Notes: generated by a model not told the origin, from the sequence alone. A DNA stretch of 64,000 nt from Bartonella vinsonii subsp. vinsonii (GCF_902825235.1 NZ_CADEAJ010000002.1:1-64000), one strand, 5' to 3'. Counted from the stretch's first letter, positions 27,701 to 35,292 are shown. Translations and numbers: made by a program.

Positions 27701-27936
27701 GTTAAAGTGACGGTCTTTGTCTCTTTGTTGACAAAAGCATCAGCTCGTTCAACGCGGTCTCCTTCTTGTGCCACAAGGCGCCCCAAACGGTCATGCCTTC
27801 CCCTTATAATGGTTTGAACTTCATTCAGTTCACCACTTTGAATAAAGGGACGCGTGCCATAAAAGACAACGCTTTGTTGTTCCTCTTTGCCACGAGATCT
27901 GTCAATTGCAAAGGGTAAACCACTTTCATGCTTCAT
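24793..27936 (-). CDS. Large baseplate/fibre-region protein, DUF4815-like
   Basis: A 1047-residue late protein between gpI and the fibre. The N-terminus (KHESGLPFAIDRSRGKEEQQSVVFYGTRPFIQSGELNEVQTI) and the VNKETKTVTLTEGKIYIAGDI segment follow the pattern of DUF4815 proteins found beside phage baseplate genes. Much of the rest is beta-rich with YRYRSKITADKV-type Fn3-like and jelly-roll-like stretches. It probably joins baseplate to fibre or acts as a side-tail structure. The precise role is unknown; the fibre start lies 15 bases inside its 3' flank. Confidence 0.65.
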   Translation of the reverse strand: MKHESGLPFAIDRSRGKEEQQSVVFYGTRPFIQSGELNEVQTIIRGRHDRLGRLVAQEGDRVERADAFVNKETKTVTLTEGKIYIAGDIFPVASAVLNNVAMIGRLEIGVKLQKKWITHEDDPELLGQVPGTLAEGEPGAARESAKLVWALKEDAQQGTFFPVYILQDGVLIDQKSPSLLEPAMQAIATYDRAHGHYIVSGCRVSALGANNGCQVFSIQEGEANINGFKRKRLAALRHEEREDFSTSVVPSETHIFAPQKGKTSFTFKSYYAPIADIQSLLLTKEKTVNVTRGAVAAGRDGVPDKSITSFIKVVQGSKEFKEGTDFKKTGDTIDWAPVGDEPLPGSSYKVTYRYRSKITADKVTAQEITVSDGAQGGDIIVSYTYKLPRIDRIGLNTQGNVVYIKGISADQPMAPSVPDDVLSLATITNNWLETPVVVNDGTRVAPYDEMWRYFQRVLSLDRLMQLERIKSNVDSKEPVAKKGMFADPFLDDSYRDEGFQQTGAVGNGILQLAIDPTFYTAPLKAPVTLDWTNAVIIAQELTTACEKINPYQNFAPLPGTVTLTPATDFWHEQRTDWLSSVTNQLNMGWNRGRSIRKTEISDDLVSATREQIDFLRQIELYFKIEGFAKGEILEILTFDGVNVLPKNRLVADAKGMLEGAFTIPKNITAGTKNVIAQGKGGTIATGLFTGQGVIDVKVMRRTTTVKIWTQVDPQAQVFTPDETRQITGVDFHLCKIGNQNHDLVIDLVTTENGYPTADIQAQSFYSMKGAKLGWAEARYDVPLLVMDDRLTAFVIKTDDSDHSVSLAKLGDFDAEHQRYVSSHPYVTGPRFSSVNAQTWTAHQDEALAFRVLAARYTQTEKTIDLGTFDLVDCSDLQVRAAIELPSSDCSVIFEIERNNGAIYQLLPFQLLSLTEYISEKVKLRAILKGTEKLSPVLFAPVQLIAGKIHKTATYVTRAFAFGEKARLTSYIKTFLPGGATFTLEMQLDDGAFTPLTLEETEQLSEPLWTERKFVSHDKTAKQARLKLTLTGGPSARSMVSDFGAGIL

Positions 27937-27937
27937 A

Positions 27938-29044
27938 TTAAAACCTCAATAAAATCTTGAATTGTTCGCGAACATCGGCACGCAAAGGAATATTGACAGG
28001 CGTTTTGAGTATCTCGACACCGCCATTGAGTTCATCAGGCTCCAACCAAAGCTTGCCAAGGGCTATGTTTTCTGCGGGGGTAGCATGAACGAGAACAGAA
28101 ACAAATGCGGCTTGCTTGCCATCAACATCCTGAAAATCTGTTCTTGCTGCTAGAAAAAGCGCTGTGCCCCTCGGGGAGGGCTGATAGTGATTGCCTGCAT
28201 GGCTGTACACACCCTCCAAAGCCTGTTCGACAGGTGCTACAGCATAGCATCTGCGATACCCAATCACGCCATCTTGGCTGTCTCGTAACACGAGATAAAG
28301 CGTGCGGTTGCAAAACCACTCTGCCATGAGTATATCGCGTTCATGTTTTTTGACCGAACACCACGGAAAATTTGCCATGTCCCATGGGTAATCAATCTGG
28401 TCGAAGCTTAATTCTTCATCCCCATCATCGATCCAATTGCCAATAAGCCTGCCTTCTTCTTTACTAAGAAGATGGGTGCTCTCTGTGGTGCGCCCGAAGG
28501 AAAACAAAGTGCCCCCAGCTGTTATGCACACACCGCTTTCATACTCCAACATGCTGTCATCAAGCTGTGACATATTGCATTCAACAGCTTGCACATCATA
28601 GCCATTGACACCACGGCGAAAATCAGAGCGCAAACTCTTGGAAAGATCTGTGATGGCTTCAATGGCTTCGAGCTGTGTTCGTTCAGGCAATTGATCAAAG
28701 TAAAGTTGAAAGGAATTCCACCACGCACGTCCCGTCCAGGCTCCTTGAAAGCGTGCTGTAATTTGAAGCCATTCAAGCCCTCTATCAATGGCGGCAAGAG
28801 AACCACGCAAACGCTGCCATTCAAGCCCTTGATCAATCAAATCATAAAGGTTTGGGACATAAGGTGTAAGTTCTCCAAGCCCGTATTCTTCAATCAGCCA
28901 CGGCAAGAAGCGGGGAGGGCGGGTGATAAGTTTAGAGCGTGCAATCCCCAAAACAGAACCATCAATATCTTGATGAAAGTCGCAAGCATCGGCAAGGCGT
29001 TTTTCAAATTCTGTTGCATTGCTTGGGAGTAGGGAGCCAACCAT
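27938..29044 (-). CDS. Baseplate protein gpI (P2-like)
   Basis: A 368-residue protein whose N-terminal 150 residues show the gpI pattern (SLLPSNATEFEKRLADA, PRFLPWLIEEYGLGELTPYVPNLYDLIDQGLEWQRLRGSLAAIDRGLEWL). It is longer than P2 gpI and has a beta-rich C-terminal half. It shares one base with gpJ and is followed directly by the DUF4815-like gene. Confidence 0.82.
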   Translation of the reverse strand: MVGSLLPSNATEFEKRLADACDFHQDIDGSVLGIARSKLITRPPRFLPWLIEEYGLGELTPYVPNLYDLIDQGLEWQRLRGSLAAIDRGLEWLQITARFQGAWTGRAWWNSFQLYFDQLPERTQLEAIEAITDLSKSLRSDFRRGVNGYDVQAVECNMSQLDDSMLEYESGVCITAGGTLFSFGRTTESTHLLSKEEGRLIGNWIDDGDEELSFDQIDYPWDMANFPWCSVKKHERDILMAEWFCNRTLYLVLRDSQDGVIGYRRCYAVAPVEQALEGVYSHAGNHYQPSPRGTALFLAARTDFQDVDGKQAAFVSVLVHATPAENIALGKLWLEPDELNGGVEILKTPVNIPLRADVREQFKILLRF

Positions 29045-29871
29045 TAGCGGGCGCGCCCTTTGAAGTTTAAGGTGATTTTTCCAATCGATAAAACTTCTTC
29101 ATCACAAACCGCACTGTCTTGTGTTGGTGTAATGGCGATAACTTTCTGGACACCAGCAATCATTAATTTTGAAATCCACCACGAGAGGCTTAATTCACGA
29201 CCAATGGCTTGTTCTTGTTGCCATGCGGCTCTTAAATTTGCTTCCATTGTCGTGAGAATTTTCAAAGATGTTTCCGGTAACAGCCAAACATCTGCCTCTA
29301 AATCCAGCACTTTTTTGACAGCAGCGTGAACAATGATTGTATCATTGGTCATGATGATATTTTTTCTGTGAAGGGCTTGTGAGACTGTTTGTATGAGATC
29401 TTCAGAGGCTGTTCCTTCTTCATTGTTGCCAAAAAGAGCAACATAGATAGTTGGATCTTTGCCTTTACGGTAAACAATCGCATCCTTAACACGATTATCT
29501 GCTGTTAAGGCTATAAGCTTGTAATAGGGCTCTGTCCCGCTACCGTTGCCACCACGCGCATGAAGTTGAATACGTTCCCGATATCTCTCATCACTTTCAC
29601 CCTCCATGCGGGCAAGACCATGCCAGTTTCCCAAAGCATCAAGAGATTCACCGGTTGCAAAATCAAGAATGTTGTTGCGTGCCGCTTCGTTAATACGCTG
29701 TCTTAAAAGCAACTCTCGATAGCTAAAAGCCTCAATGACTTTGACTGCCGGATCACTTTCAAGAATGGTATATTCAGGCAAAAGCTCTTTTAAATGGGCA
29801 AGAGCAGCAGCCCGTATTTCCTCAAAAGAAATTTCTGTGATGATTTCTGGTTTTGCAAGCGCCCCATTCAT
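29044..29871 (-). CDS. Baseplate wedge protein gpJ (P2-like)
   Basis: A 275-residue baseplate_J protein: LLPEYTILESDPAVKVIEAFSYRELLLRQRINEAARNN, then GNWHGLARMEGESDERYRERIQLHA and IYRKGKDPTIYVALFG. It forms the baseplate periphery with gpW and gpI. Four-base overlap with gpW. Confidence 0.92.
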   Translation of the reverse strand: MNGALAKPEIITEISFEEIRAAALAHLKELLPEYTILESDPAVKVIEAFSYRELLLRQRINEAARNNILDFATGESLDALGNWHGLARMEGESDERYRERIQLHARGGNGSGTEPYYKLIALTADNRVKDAIVYRKGKDPTIYVALFGNNEEGTASEDLIQTVSQALHRKNIIMTNDTIIVHAAVKKVLDLEADVWLLPETSLKILTTMEANLRAAWQQEQAIGRELSLSWWISKLMIAGVQKVIAITPTQDSAVCDEEVLSIGKITLNFKGRAR

Positions 29872-30209
29872 TGTATCAATAGTCCTTCCATGGTAATGGG
29901 CTTGCCTGAAGGCAAATAAATGCCTTCAAAGGACAATAAAACTTGTCCAGCCTCATTCCATTTAAAATCAATTGTTTTCAGTTTAAAACGCGGTTCCCAT
30001 TTGTCTAAAGCCTCAGCAATAGCGGCATAAAGGGTAACAGCAAAAGCCTCATTCACCGGTGCATCAATGAGCTCAGCAATGCGTGAACCATAGTCACGCC
30101 GCATCACCCGTGTACCAATCCGCGTTGACAAAATATCAAGGATTGATTGGCGCAAATGCGCAATGCCGGTCAATGGCTTTCCTGTTGTGCGGTCCATTCC
30201 ACTGTTCAA
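29868..30209 (-). CDS. Baseplate protein gpW (P2 gpW / T4 gp25 family)
   Basis: A 113-residue protein with the gp25-like pattern: MDRTTGKPLTGIAHLRQSILDILSTRIGTRVMRRDYGSR, ELIDAPVNE and WEPRFKLKTIDF. It links hub and wedge in contractile tails. It overlaps gpV and gpJ by four bases each. Confidence 0.92.
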   Translation of the reverse strand: MNSGMDRTTGKPLTGIAHLRQSILDILSTRIGTRVMRRDYGSRIAELIDAPVNEAFAVTLYAAIAEALDKWEPRFKLKTIDFKWNEAGQVLLSFEGIYLPSGKPITMEGLLIQ

Positions 30210-30895
30210 TTGGGGCCTCCTGTCATAGAACCACCAGGGGAAACACCACCATGAACATGGCTGTTTCCAATATTGGTGCCGTTATGCTTTAGTCCACTTG
30301 AATGAATGGAAACATTATTCCCAGAATGAAGAGAGAGACTATCATTCGAATTCAGTGAAACGCCACCATCCGCTTTCAAAGAAATGCTGCCCTTTGCATT
30401 CAAACTTAAGTCACGTTCTGAAGAAATTTTTATACCTTCTGGTGCGTTAAGCTCTAGCTTGCCACCATCACCTTTAAGAGACACGCCATCCGCAATGGTG
30501 AGGATAAATTTTCCACCTGATTTGATGTGAATGCTATAGCGGTTTTGTTCATCATCATATTCAAGGCTGGTTCCATCAGGGTATATAGTTCGGTGAATGT
30601 TGCCTTTATCGGCCGCTTGATGAGCATCTGTATGAATGGAGCCAACAATCACCCCTTGTGATAAATCCCCCGATGATGAAACAACCACCACTTGCTCTCC
30701 AACATCGCGCCCTTCATAAGAGCGTGTTTTACCGGCGCGGGCTTGGGTGTCTGGAATCCAGTCACTGAGAAGATTGCCACTTTTTATCCGATAGCGTGCG
30801 TTTTTATGGTCGACATGGCTAATCTTACCCACCACAACCATATTTGCCACACGTCTCTTTAGATCGGTGATTTCTTTATCGCGCCGCTCTAACAT
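30206..30895 (-). CDS. Baseplate spike protein gpV (P2-like)
   Basis: A 229-residue spike that punctures the outer membrane. Start taken at MLERRDKEITDL, which has GGTGGA just upstream; a longer frame runs deep into the preceding gene. After the OB-like part (VVGKISHVDHKNARYRI, WIPDTQARAGKTRSYEG) comes a repetitive beta-helix (GVSLKGDGGKLEL, SISLKADGGVSLNSNDSLSL). The tip is SHVHGGVSPGGS, whose H-x-H suits the metal-bound apex known in P2 gpV. Confidence 0.9.
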   Translation of the reverse strand: MLERRDKEITDLKRRVANMVVVGKISHVDHKNARYRIKSGNLLSDWIPDTQARAGKTRSYEGRDVGEQVVVVSSSGDLSQGVIVGSIHTDAHQAADKGNIHRTIYPDGTSLEYDDEQNRYSIHIKSGGKFILTIADGVSLKGDGGKLELNAPEGIKISSERDLSLNAKGSISLKADGGVSLNSNDSLSLHSGNNVSIHSSGLKHNGTNIGNSHVHGGVSPGGSMTGGPN

Positions 30896-31424
30896 GTCCA
30901 CCTTCAATTTTATGGTATTTATCTTTATTTCTCGCGCCTGTTTCTGGTTCAAAGCTTAAGAAAGGTTCAACGATTCTTGCTATTACACTGCCTTCTTCTT
31001 CATCCATGTTGGGGATATTTGTCACATAAGTGACCTCAAAGGTTAAAATTGCACCATGGAGTGCTAGAGCACCATTATCCCCAAAGGCAAAAGCAATATT
31101 TTGCAGGCGGCATGTTTCAACTGTATTGTTAAGATTGGGATTAGCATAGAAAATTTCCTCAACCTCCCATGCTAATTGGTCAACAAAACGTGCTCCATCT
31201 TCACATGTCGCATAACATTCAACATCCACCGTTAAGACACGCCGTCTTACTCCATAATCATAGCCATCTTCAATTGTTTCGCTTTGTGTTGAGATATTAA
31301 TGGCTGACATTTTCTCAACGGAAAAGTTGAAATCACGCATATTGAAAACATTGTCATCAGCTGCTGTTTTTGCGGCTTTAATCAACGCAACAAAACTTTC
31401 CCTGATCGTCTCTCTGGGATGCAT
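30876..31424 (-). CDS. Conserved phage protein at the tail-module boundary, possible tail terminator
   Basis: A 182-residue protein starting MHPRETIRESFVALIKAAK behind AGGAG. A longer frame upstream would run over the hicA promoter and is rejected. The middle (YGVRRRVLTVDVECYATCEDG, DQLAWEVEEIFYANPNL) and end (TFEVTYVTNIP) look like the small proteins that close the tail or act at the neck in alphaproteobacterial phages. No firm family. It heads the minus-strand tail operon. Confidence 0.6.
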   Translation of the reverse strand: MHPRETIRESFVALIKAAKTAADDNVFNMRDFNFSVEKMSAINISTQSETIEDGYDYGVRRRVLTVDVECYATCEDGARFVDQLAWEVEEIFYANPNLNNTVETCRLQNIAFAFGDNGALALHGAILTFEVTYVTNIPNMDEEEGSVIARIVEPFLSFEPETGARNKDKYHKIEGGHVRAAR

Positions 31425-31457
31425 GGGGGCTCCTGTCCAATTAAGTGTATAAAATGA

Positions 31458-31486
31458 TTGACTAGGATTAATAATGATACTATTAT
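31458..31486 (+). promoter_or_regulatory. Promoter of hicAB-1, possibly giving a leaderless mRNA
   Basis: TTGACT, 17-base spacer, TATTAT. Transcription should begin near 31,492-31,493, right at the ATG of MSNKVEKI. Confidence 0.65.
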
Positions 31487-31491
31487 TGGTT

Positions 31492-31746
31492 ATGAGCAAT
31501 AAAGTTGAAAAAATAATCAGCTTGATGAAAGCATCACCAAAGAACATCAAGTTTTCAGATTTGTTGGCTGTATGTGTACATTTTTTTGGAGAACCGCGGA
31601 ACAATGGTACAAGCCACTTTGTTTTTAAAACCCCGTGGCTTGGTGATCCCCGTGTGAATATTCAAAAAGATTCTGGTAACAAAGCAAAAGCTTATCAGGT
31701 CAAACAAGTCTTACAAGCGATAGAAAGGATGAAACATGAACAATAA
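31492..31746 (+). CDS. HicA-family mRNA interferase toxin (module 1)
   Basis: An 84-residue protein: KIISLMKASPKNIKFSDLLAVCVHFFG, then NGTSHFVFKTP with the catalytic His and YQVKQVLQAIERM at the end. The length is slightly above typical HicA. HicA toxins cleave mRNA and tmRNA until bound by HicB. The alternative ATG at 31,474 lies within the promoter. The gene overlaps hicB by 11 bases. It is plus-strand cargo set between the tail and head operons. Confidence 0.75.
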   Translation: MSNKVEKIISLMKASPKNIKFSDLLAVCVHFFGEPRNNGTSHFVFKTPWLGDPRVNIQKDSGNKAKAYQVKQVLQAIERMKHEQ

Positions 31747-32053
31747 TCATTATACATATCGTGTTTTGTGGTCGCAAGAAGATGAGGAATATGTCGGATT
31801 GTGTGCAGAATTCCCATCCCTTTCATGGTTAGATGCTCAAGCAGAGAAAGCTTTAAAAGGCATTATGGACCTTGTTTCAGAAGTTGTTGAGGACATGCAA
31901 CACAACGGAGAAGAAGTTCCTGTGCCTTTGTCACATGGTAAATACAGTGGTAAGTTTCAATTAAGAATACCACCAGAACTCCATAGAAAACTTGCAATAC
32001 AAGCTGCTGAAAATGGTGTGAGTTTAAACAGATACATTTCTTCTAAACTATAA
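31736..32053 (+). CDS. HicB-family antitoxin (module 1)
   Basis: A 105-residue antitoxin with the HicB fold in the first half (YRVLWSQEDEEYVGLCAEFPSLSWLDAQAEKALKGI) and a ribbon-helix-helix DNA-binding tail (LRIPPELHRKLAIQAAENGVSLNRYISSKL). AAAGGA lies seven bases before the ATG. It should neutralise the HicA encoded just upstream and repress the promoter. It ends tail-to-tail with the antirepressor-2 cassette. Confidence 0.82.
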   Translation: MNNNHYTYRVLWSQEDEEYVGLCAEFPSLSWLDAQAEKALKGIMDLVSEVVEDMQHNGEEVPVPLSHGKYSGKFQLRIPPELHRKLAIQAAENGVSLNRYISSKL

Positions 32054-32085
32054 TTTCCCTTTTGATAAATATTCGTTTTTAACCA

Positions 32086-32111
32086 CCTCCCCACGTTTGA
32101 AGGTAGGGAGG
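32086..32111. terminator. Hairpin between hicB-1 and antirepressor cassette 2
   Basis: CCTCCC and GGGAGG with a 14-base loop, lying between two convergent stop codons. It is one of four similar hairpins at cassette ends in this prophage. Confidence 0.5.
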
Positions 32112-32128
32112 GAAGGCATGTTTTTAAG

Positions 32129-32407
32129 TTAAGCAACCTTTTTAATGGGAGGCTCCAAATTTGGTTCATAAGTTTTCAAGAAAGGGTCCATAGCCATGGG
32201 AAATTCTGAAGCTCCGAAATCTGTAAGAACTGCCAGAATCTTTGTAATATTCGGCACTTCATCTTGAAGTTCTAAAATCAAAGCTTTTTCTACCATGCGC
32301 ATGACCTGCACTAGCGTGTTACAATCCTCATCTCCAACGCTTTGATGATTGGAAAATTGAGACAACTCTATCCATAAATCACATAAGAAATCGACACTGC
32401 ACTTCAT
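32129..32407 (-). CDS. Small antirepressor-partner protein 2
   Basis: A 92-residue homologue of the partner at 12,922: MKCSVDFLCDLWIELSQFSN, ALILELQDEVPNITKILAVL and a final PIKKVA. The ATG overlaps the antirepressor-2 stop as ATGA. Function unknown, but it follows three of the antirepressors without exception. Confidence 0.75.
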   Translation of the reverse strand: MKCSVDFLCDLWIELSQFSNHQSVGDEDCNTLVQVMRMVEKALILELQDEVPNITKILAVLTDFGASEFPMAMDPFLKTYEPNLEPPIKKVA

Positions 32408-33141
32408 TGTACACCCCCAAAGATTTGTTCTCTCAAACATGCCAATCCTCTAGATGTGATTTTCGTTGAAGGCAGGACCTTTTCTGTACCATCCGGTCTT
32501 TGAATGGTAATAGCAGGACAATCCATAAATCCTTTCTTGATCTTGTCCTGATAAGGTAACAGAGGCGCCCCTGGAGCCCGTCGATACACCCAATCATGTT
32601 TACGCAAGTAATCCGTTAAATCCTTTGGTCGCACCTCTAACATCTTTGCTGCTTCTATCAAACCGAACAGCCCATCAGAACGTTTTAAACCATCAAGTGC
32701 TTTTGCTTTGGGTGTTAACTCAGCAATCACATGATCTTTCTGCTCGATTTGATTTTGTAAGTGATTCAAAACGCCAAGTAATGCTTCGGGTTTGGAGTAG
32801 TCAATTTGCGGTGTCACTACTTGTTTCAAAAGCCGTTCACATTTGATAAAGTATAAACGCGCTTCTCTACCTTTCTTATTATTCTCAAGCATCGAAAGCT
32901 CTTTAGCTACATTTAGTGTAAGGTAATATTCCTTTAACACTACATTTTGACGTTCGCCAGTTTTGGCGAGCGTTAAAATATAATCTATTCCCTCTTCTAA
33001 ATTGTATTTGATAATACGGTCTTTAATCCAATTGGAAAAGTCTCGTTTTGCCTCTAAGAATGCGTGCAAATCACGTGCATTAACAGTTTGAACAGTATCG
33101 CCATCAATAACCTGTTCTCTAATTTCTATAAGAGTATTCAT
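32404..33141 (-). CDS. Antirepressor 2: AntA/AntB-type N-terminus, KilAC-type C-terminus
   Basis: A 245-residue regulator. The N-terminal part (QTVNARDLHAFLEAKRDFSNWIKDRI, EYYLTLNVAKELSML.NNKKGREARLYFI) is the AntA/AntB domain of P1-type antirepressors. The C-terminal 100 residues are almost identical to those of antirepressors 1 and 3 (SDGLFGLIEAAKMLEV, VYRRAPGAPLLPYQDK). So this gene is a domain-swap relative. It is preceded by a C4-type RNA with matching target sites and is coupled to the small partner gene. Its insertion splits the head and tail operons. Confidence 0.85.
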   Translation of the reverse strand: MNTLIEIREQVIDGDTVQTVNARDLHAFLEAKRDFSNWIKDRIIKYNLEEGIDYILTLAKTGERQNVVLKEYYLTLNVAKELSMLENNKKGREARLYFIKCERLLKQVVTPQIDYSKPEALLGVLNHLQNQIEQKDHVIAELTPKAKALDGLKRSDGLFGLIEAAKMLEVRPKDLTDYLRKHDWVYRRAPGAPLLPYQDKIKKGFMDCPAITIQRPDGTEKVLPSTKITSRGLACLREQIFGGVQ

Positions 33142-33150
33142 AATGAATTC

Positions 33151-33171
33151 CTTATGGTTAGACGTTTGTTA
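33151..33171 (-). promoter_or_regulatory. C4 target a2/b2, antirepressor 2
   Basis: On the minus strand TAACAAAC (33,171-33,164) and CCATAAG (33,157-33,151) are reverse complements of the C4 guides. The second overlaps the AAGGA ribosome-binding site before the ATG at 33,141. Confidence 0.8.
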
Positions 33172-33191
33172 ATGACACTCAAAAAGAGTGC

Positions 33192-33268
33192 CGGGCGCTA
33201 ACAAACACGGCCATAAGTCCGTCGTTATGCTTTTCCCCAAAGGGTATTTTATGGCATAACCACACCCG
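33192..33268 (-). ncRNA. C4-type antisense RNA, locus 2 (77 nt)
   Basis: Closing helix CGGGTG/CGCCCG with one G-U pair, inner hairpin GTTATGC/GCATAAC, and second hairpin ACGG/CCGT with guide b' CTTATGG in its loop. Guide a' GTTTGTTA follows. The guides match this locus's own target TAACAAAC / CCATAAG and not that of locus 1. Both helices covary with locus 1. Confidence 0.85.
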
Positions 33269-33276
33269 ACAAGATT

Positions 33277-33306
33277 ATTATATGCGTGTAACATATAATG
33301 AGTCAA
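33277..33306 (-). promoter_or_regulatory. Main promoter of C4-antirepressor locus 2
   Basis: On the minus strand TTGACT (33,306-33,301), 18 bases, TATAAT (33,282-33,277); transcription would start at the 5' foot of the C4 helix. Confidence 0.85.
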
Positions 33307-33350
33307 AGTCTTTAATGTATAGAAGACTGATTATTTCGGTAACCAATCCG

Positions 33351-33415
33351 CTTATGGTTCTAAGGTGTTTGTTAGGCACCTGATTCGATTATTCATATTG
33401 TTGCTACAATGTCAA
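33351..33415 (-). promoter_or_regulatory. Upstream TTGACA and a1/b1 pair, locus 2
   Basis: TTGACA at 33,415-33,410, then TAACAAAC (33,374-33,367) and CCATAAG (33,357-33,351), a second copy of the C4 target pair lying upstream of the main promoter. Confidence 0.55.
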
Positions 33416-33479
33416 GTGGTAATATCATTATTTTAAAAATAACTAGAAGGTATGTAACAACACACCAAATAAAGATGTC

Positions 33480-33833
33480 TCATTGTTTTACTTCTCGCAA
33501 GATAAGTTTATACATACCGGATTCAGAGGCTTGGACATCTGTAACAATGAAGTGTTCCTGAGTGGTATCTTCAGTGTTTTCAGGAGCCATCACAACAACA
33601 CTATCTTCAGGCTTTGGAGGTAAGCCTCCAATGTCTTTAATACAAAGATCAAGTTCCTTTCTTGCAATTGTCGTGGGGATTCTACCACCGGCGTCCGATT
33701 CCGAATGCTTGATGCCGTAAATCGCTGTAATCCGAAAAGATTGCTGGTTGTCCTTTCGCCTGTAGATGATGGGCTGCCCAAAAGTGTTGCGCACATCTTT
33801 GACCATTTTGTTGAGCAGCCCGTGCCATCGCAT
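33480..33833 (-). CDS. Probable head-tail joining protein
   Basis: A 117-residue protein starting MRWHGLLNKMVKDVRNTFGQ, immediately after the major capsid gene, with which it overlaps or abuts; an upstream in-frame ATG adds MERNN. Features are FRITAIYGIKHSE and DLGGLPPKPEDSVVV-like middle with a beta-strand-rich end (EHFIVTDVQASESGMYKLILREV). Position and size suit a lambda FII-like head-tail connector or adaptor. No firm family match by eye. Confidence 0.55.
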   Translation of the reverse strand: MRWHGLLNKMVKDVRNTFGQPIIYRRKDNQQSFRITAIYGIKHSESDAGGRIPTTIARKELDLCIKDIGGLPPKPEDSVVVMAPENTEDTTQEHFIVTDVQASESGMYKLILREVKQ

Positions 33834-33834
33834 G

Positions 33835-34911
33835 TTATTTCGCTCCAATGACTGCTTTAAACAGCATTTCAGGGCGTGTGCAAATGTAAAGCGGATAGCT
33901 GTACACTTCAGGTTTCACCCATGCATTACGGTCGTGGTCGACGATTAGCATCGTGTAGAGAGGTTTTCCAACCGTGTTGGCAAAATCCAAGCTTTCGCCA
34001 GGGGCAAAGGTTTTCTGAAATACACCAGGCGCATCAACAGGAAAGAATTGACATTCATCAGGCTTAATTCCTATAGCGCGCTTTGTCCCAGCTTTTGCAC
34101 TCACATTATAGTTGTGAATGCTTCGATAATTGATAAAAGTCACACCCGCAAAATCAAAACTGCCAAAGCTCCCCGAGCCAAGAGCACTTGGTGTTGCAAC
34201 ACCTCCTGCGCTATTGAGGGTCTGTGCTAAGGCTGTGTTTAAATAGGTCTCACGAATTGTTTTATGGTTTTTCAACTTGGAAAAGAATTCATTTCCACAA
34301 AGCCCAATAATCCGTGAACGATCAGAAAATGCTCCTTTTGAAGCTTCAATCATTCGCATAATGACTTGGTCAACATGGTCAGCAACATTGGTTGTTTCTG
34401 TATTCAGTTTAAAGTCAATGGGCTTTGGTGGTGTGATTTCCCATTCTTTGTACCAATCGACAATCACCGAACCATCAGCATCAAGGACAACACCTTGAAC
34501 AGCGCCAAGCTGCATGTTTTCCCATGTCAATTCGATTTCAGAAATCAGTTTCTTTTGTTTTCTGGCAATATATTTCATTGCCGTCTCTAACTGATCTTCT
34601 GTGCCAAATTCACGCCGATTTTGGATTTCTTCTGATTTCACGGTATCACTTTTGGCAATACGTGTTGTTTTGAAAAACCGAAGGTTTCTGCCATCTCTAT
34701 CGCCTTCTGCTAAAGGTACCCCGCGTTCACTGGTTTGAATAAGCGAAAATGTATTGTCACGTCGTTCAATCCCCACCACTGTGGTGCTGGTTTCAACTTC
34801 TTCAAAGAGATTGAGAGAACTCACAAGACCAGGTTGAAACTCATAGTTTTCAATGGCTTTCATCATTGTAATGCTTGAGAAAGCATCATGTTTAAAAAAA
34901 TTCATATCCAT
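33835..34911 (-). CDS. Major capsid protein, lambda gpE family
   Basis: A 358-residue capsid protein of the Phage_cap_E type. Landmarks are TTTRIAKSDTVKSEEIQNRREFGTEDQLETAM (in part), VDWYKEWEI, TNVADHVDQVIMRMIEASKGAF, RIIGLCGNEFFSKLKNHKTIR and the C-terminal KPEVYSYPLYICTRPEMLFKAVIGA. Directly downstream of the decoration protein, as in lambda (D then E). Confidence 0.9.
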   Translation of the reverse strand: MDMNFFKHDAFSSITMMKAIENYEFQPGLVSSLNLFEEVETSTTVVGIERRDNTFSLIQTSERGVPLAEGDRDGRNLRFFKTTRIAKSDTVKSEEIQNRREFGTEDQLETAMKYIARKQKKLISEIELTWENMQLGAVQGVVLDADGSVIVDWYKEWEITPPKPIDFKLNTETTNVADHVDQVIMRMIEASKGAFSDRSRIIGLCGNEFFSKLKNHKTIRETYLNTALAQTLNSAGGVATPSALGSGSFGSFDFAGVTFINYRSIHNYNVSAKAGTKRAIGIKPDECQFFPVDAPGVFQKTFAPGESLDFANTVGKPLYTMLIVDHDRNAWVKPEVYSYPLYICTRPEMLFKAVIGAK

Positions 34912-34923
34912 GTGCGCATTCTC

Positions 34924-35292
34924 CTATCGCAATAGAATGTTGTTGTGGTCTTCTAAAGACTGAATGGCTGCTTTCTTCTGCTTGTCTGTGATGGCATCTG
35001 GCCATAGCAGTTCAGAAGCTTTTACAGTGCATAAGCGTGCTGTAATGACGGCACGTTGATCTGCTTCAGATGCATCAACAGTGGCAAAAGAAATCCCTGC
35101 CGGTGTTTGACTGCCATCTGATGCTGCTGGATTAAGGGGGACATAGTATTCTGTTGCGGTTATCTTCCCCATGACAGTTCCCGCTTCAATGAATGCTCCT
35201 GATGCAAACACCACTTCTTCGTTTGACATATCAGGGTCGTAGGGTCCAAGATAAGCGCCATTGCGTACGTCTTCATAAACAATATTATTCAT
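34924..35292 (-). CDS. Head decoration protein, lambda gpD family
   Basis: A 122-residue protein starting MNNIVYEDVRNGAYLGPYDPDMSNEEVVF. FASGAFIEAGTVMGKIT and DQRAVITARLCTVKASELLWPDAI are the HDPD-family pattern. It caps capsid three-folds and stabilises the packed head. The ATG overlaps the preceding stop (ATGA), which excludes the longer frame. Confidence 0.88.
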   Translation of the reverse strand: MNNIVYEDVRNGAYLGPYDPDMSNEEVVFASGAFIEAGTVMGKITATEYYVPLNPAASDGSQTPAGISFATVDASEADQRAVITARLCTVKASELLWPDAITDKQKKAAIQSLEDHNNILLR

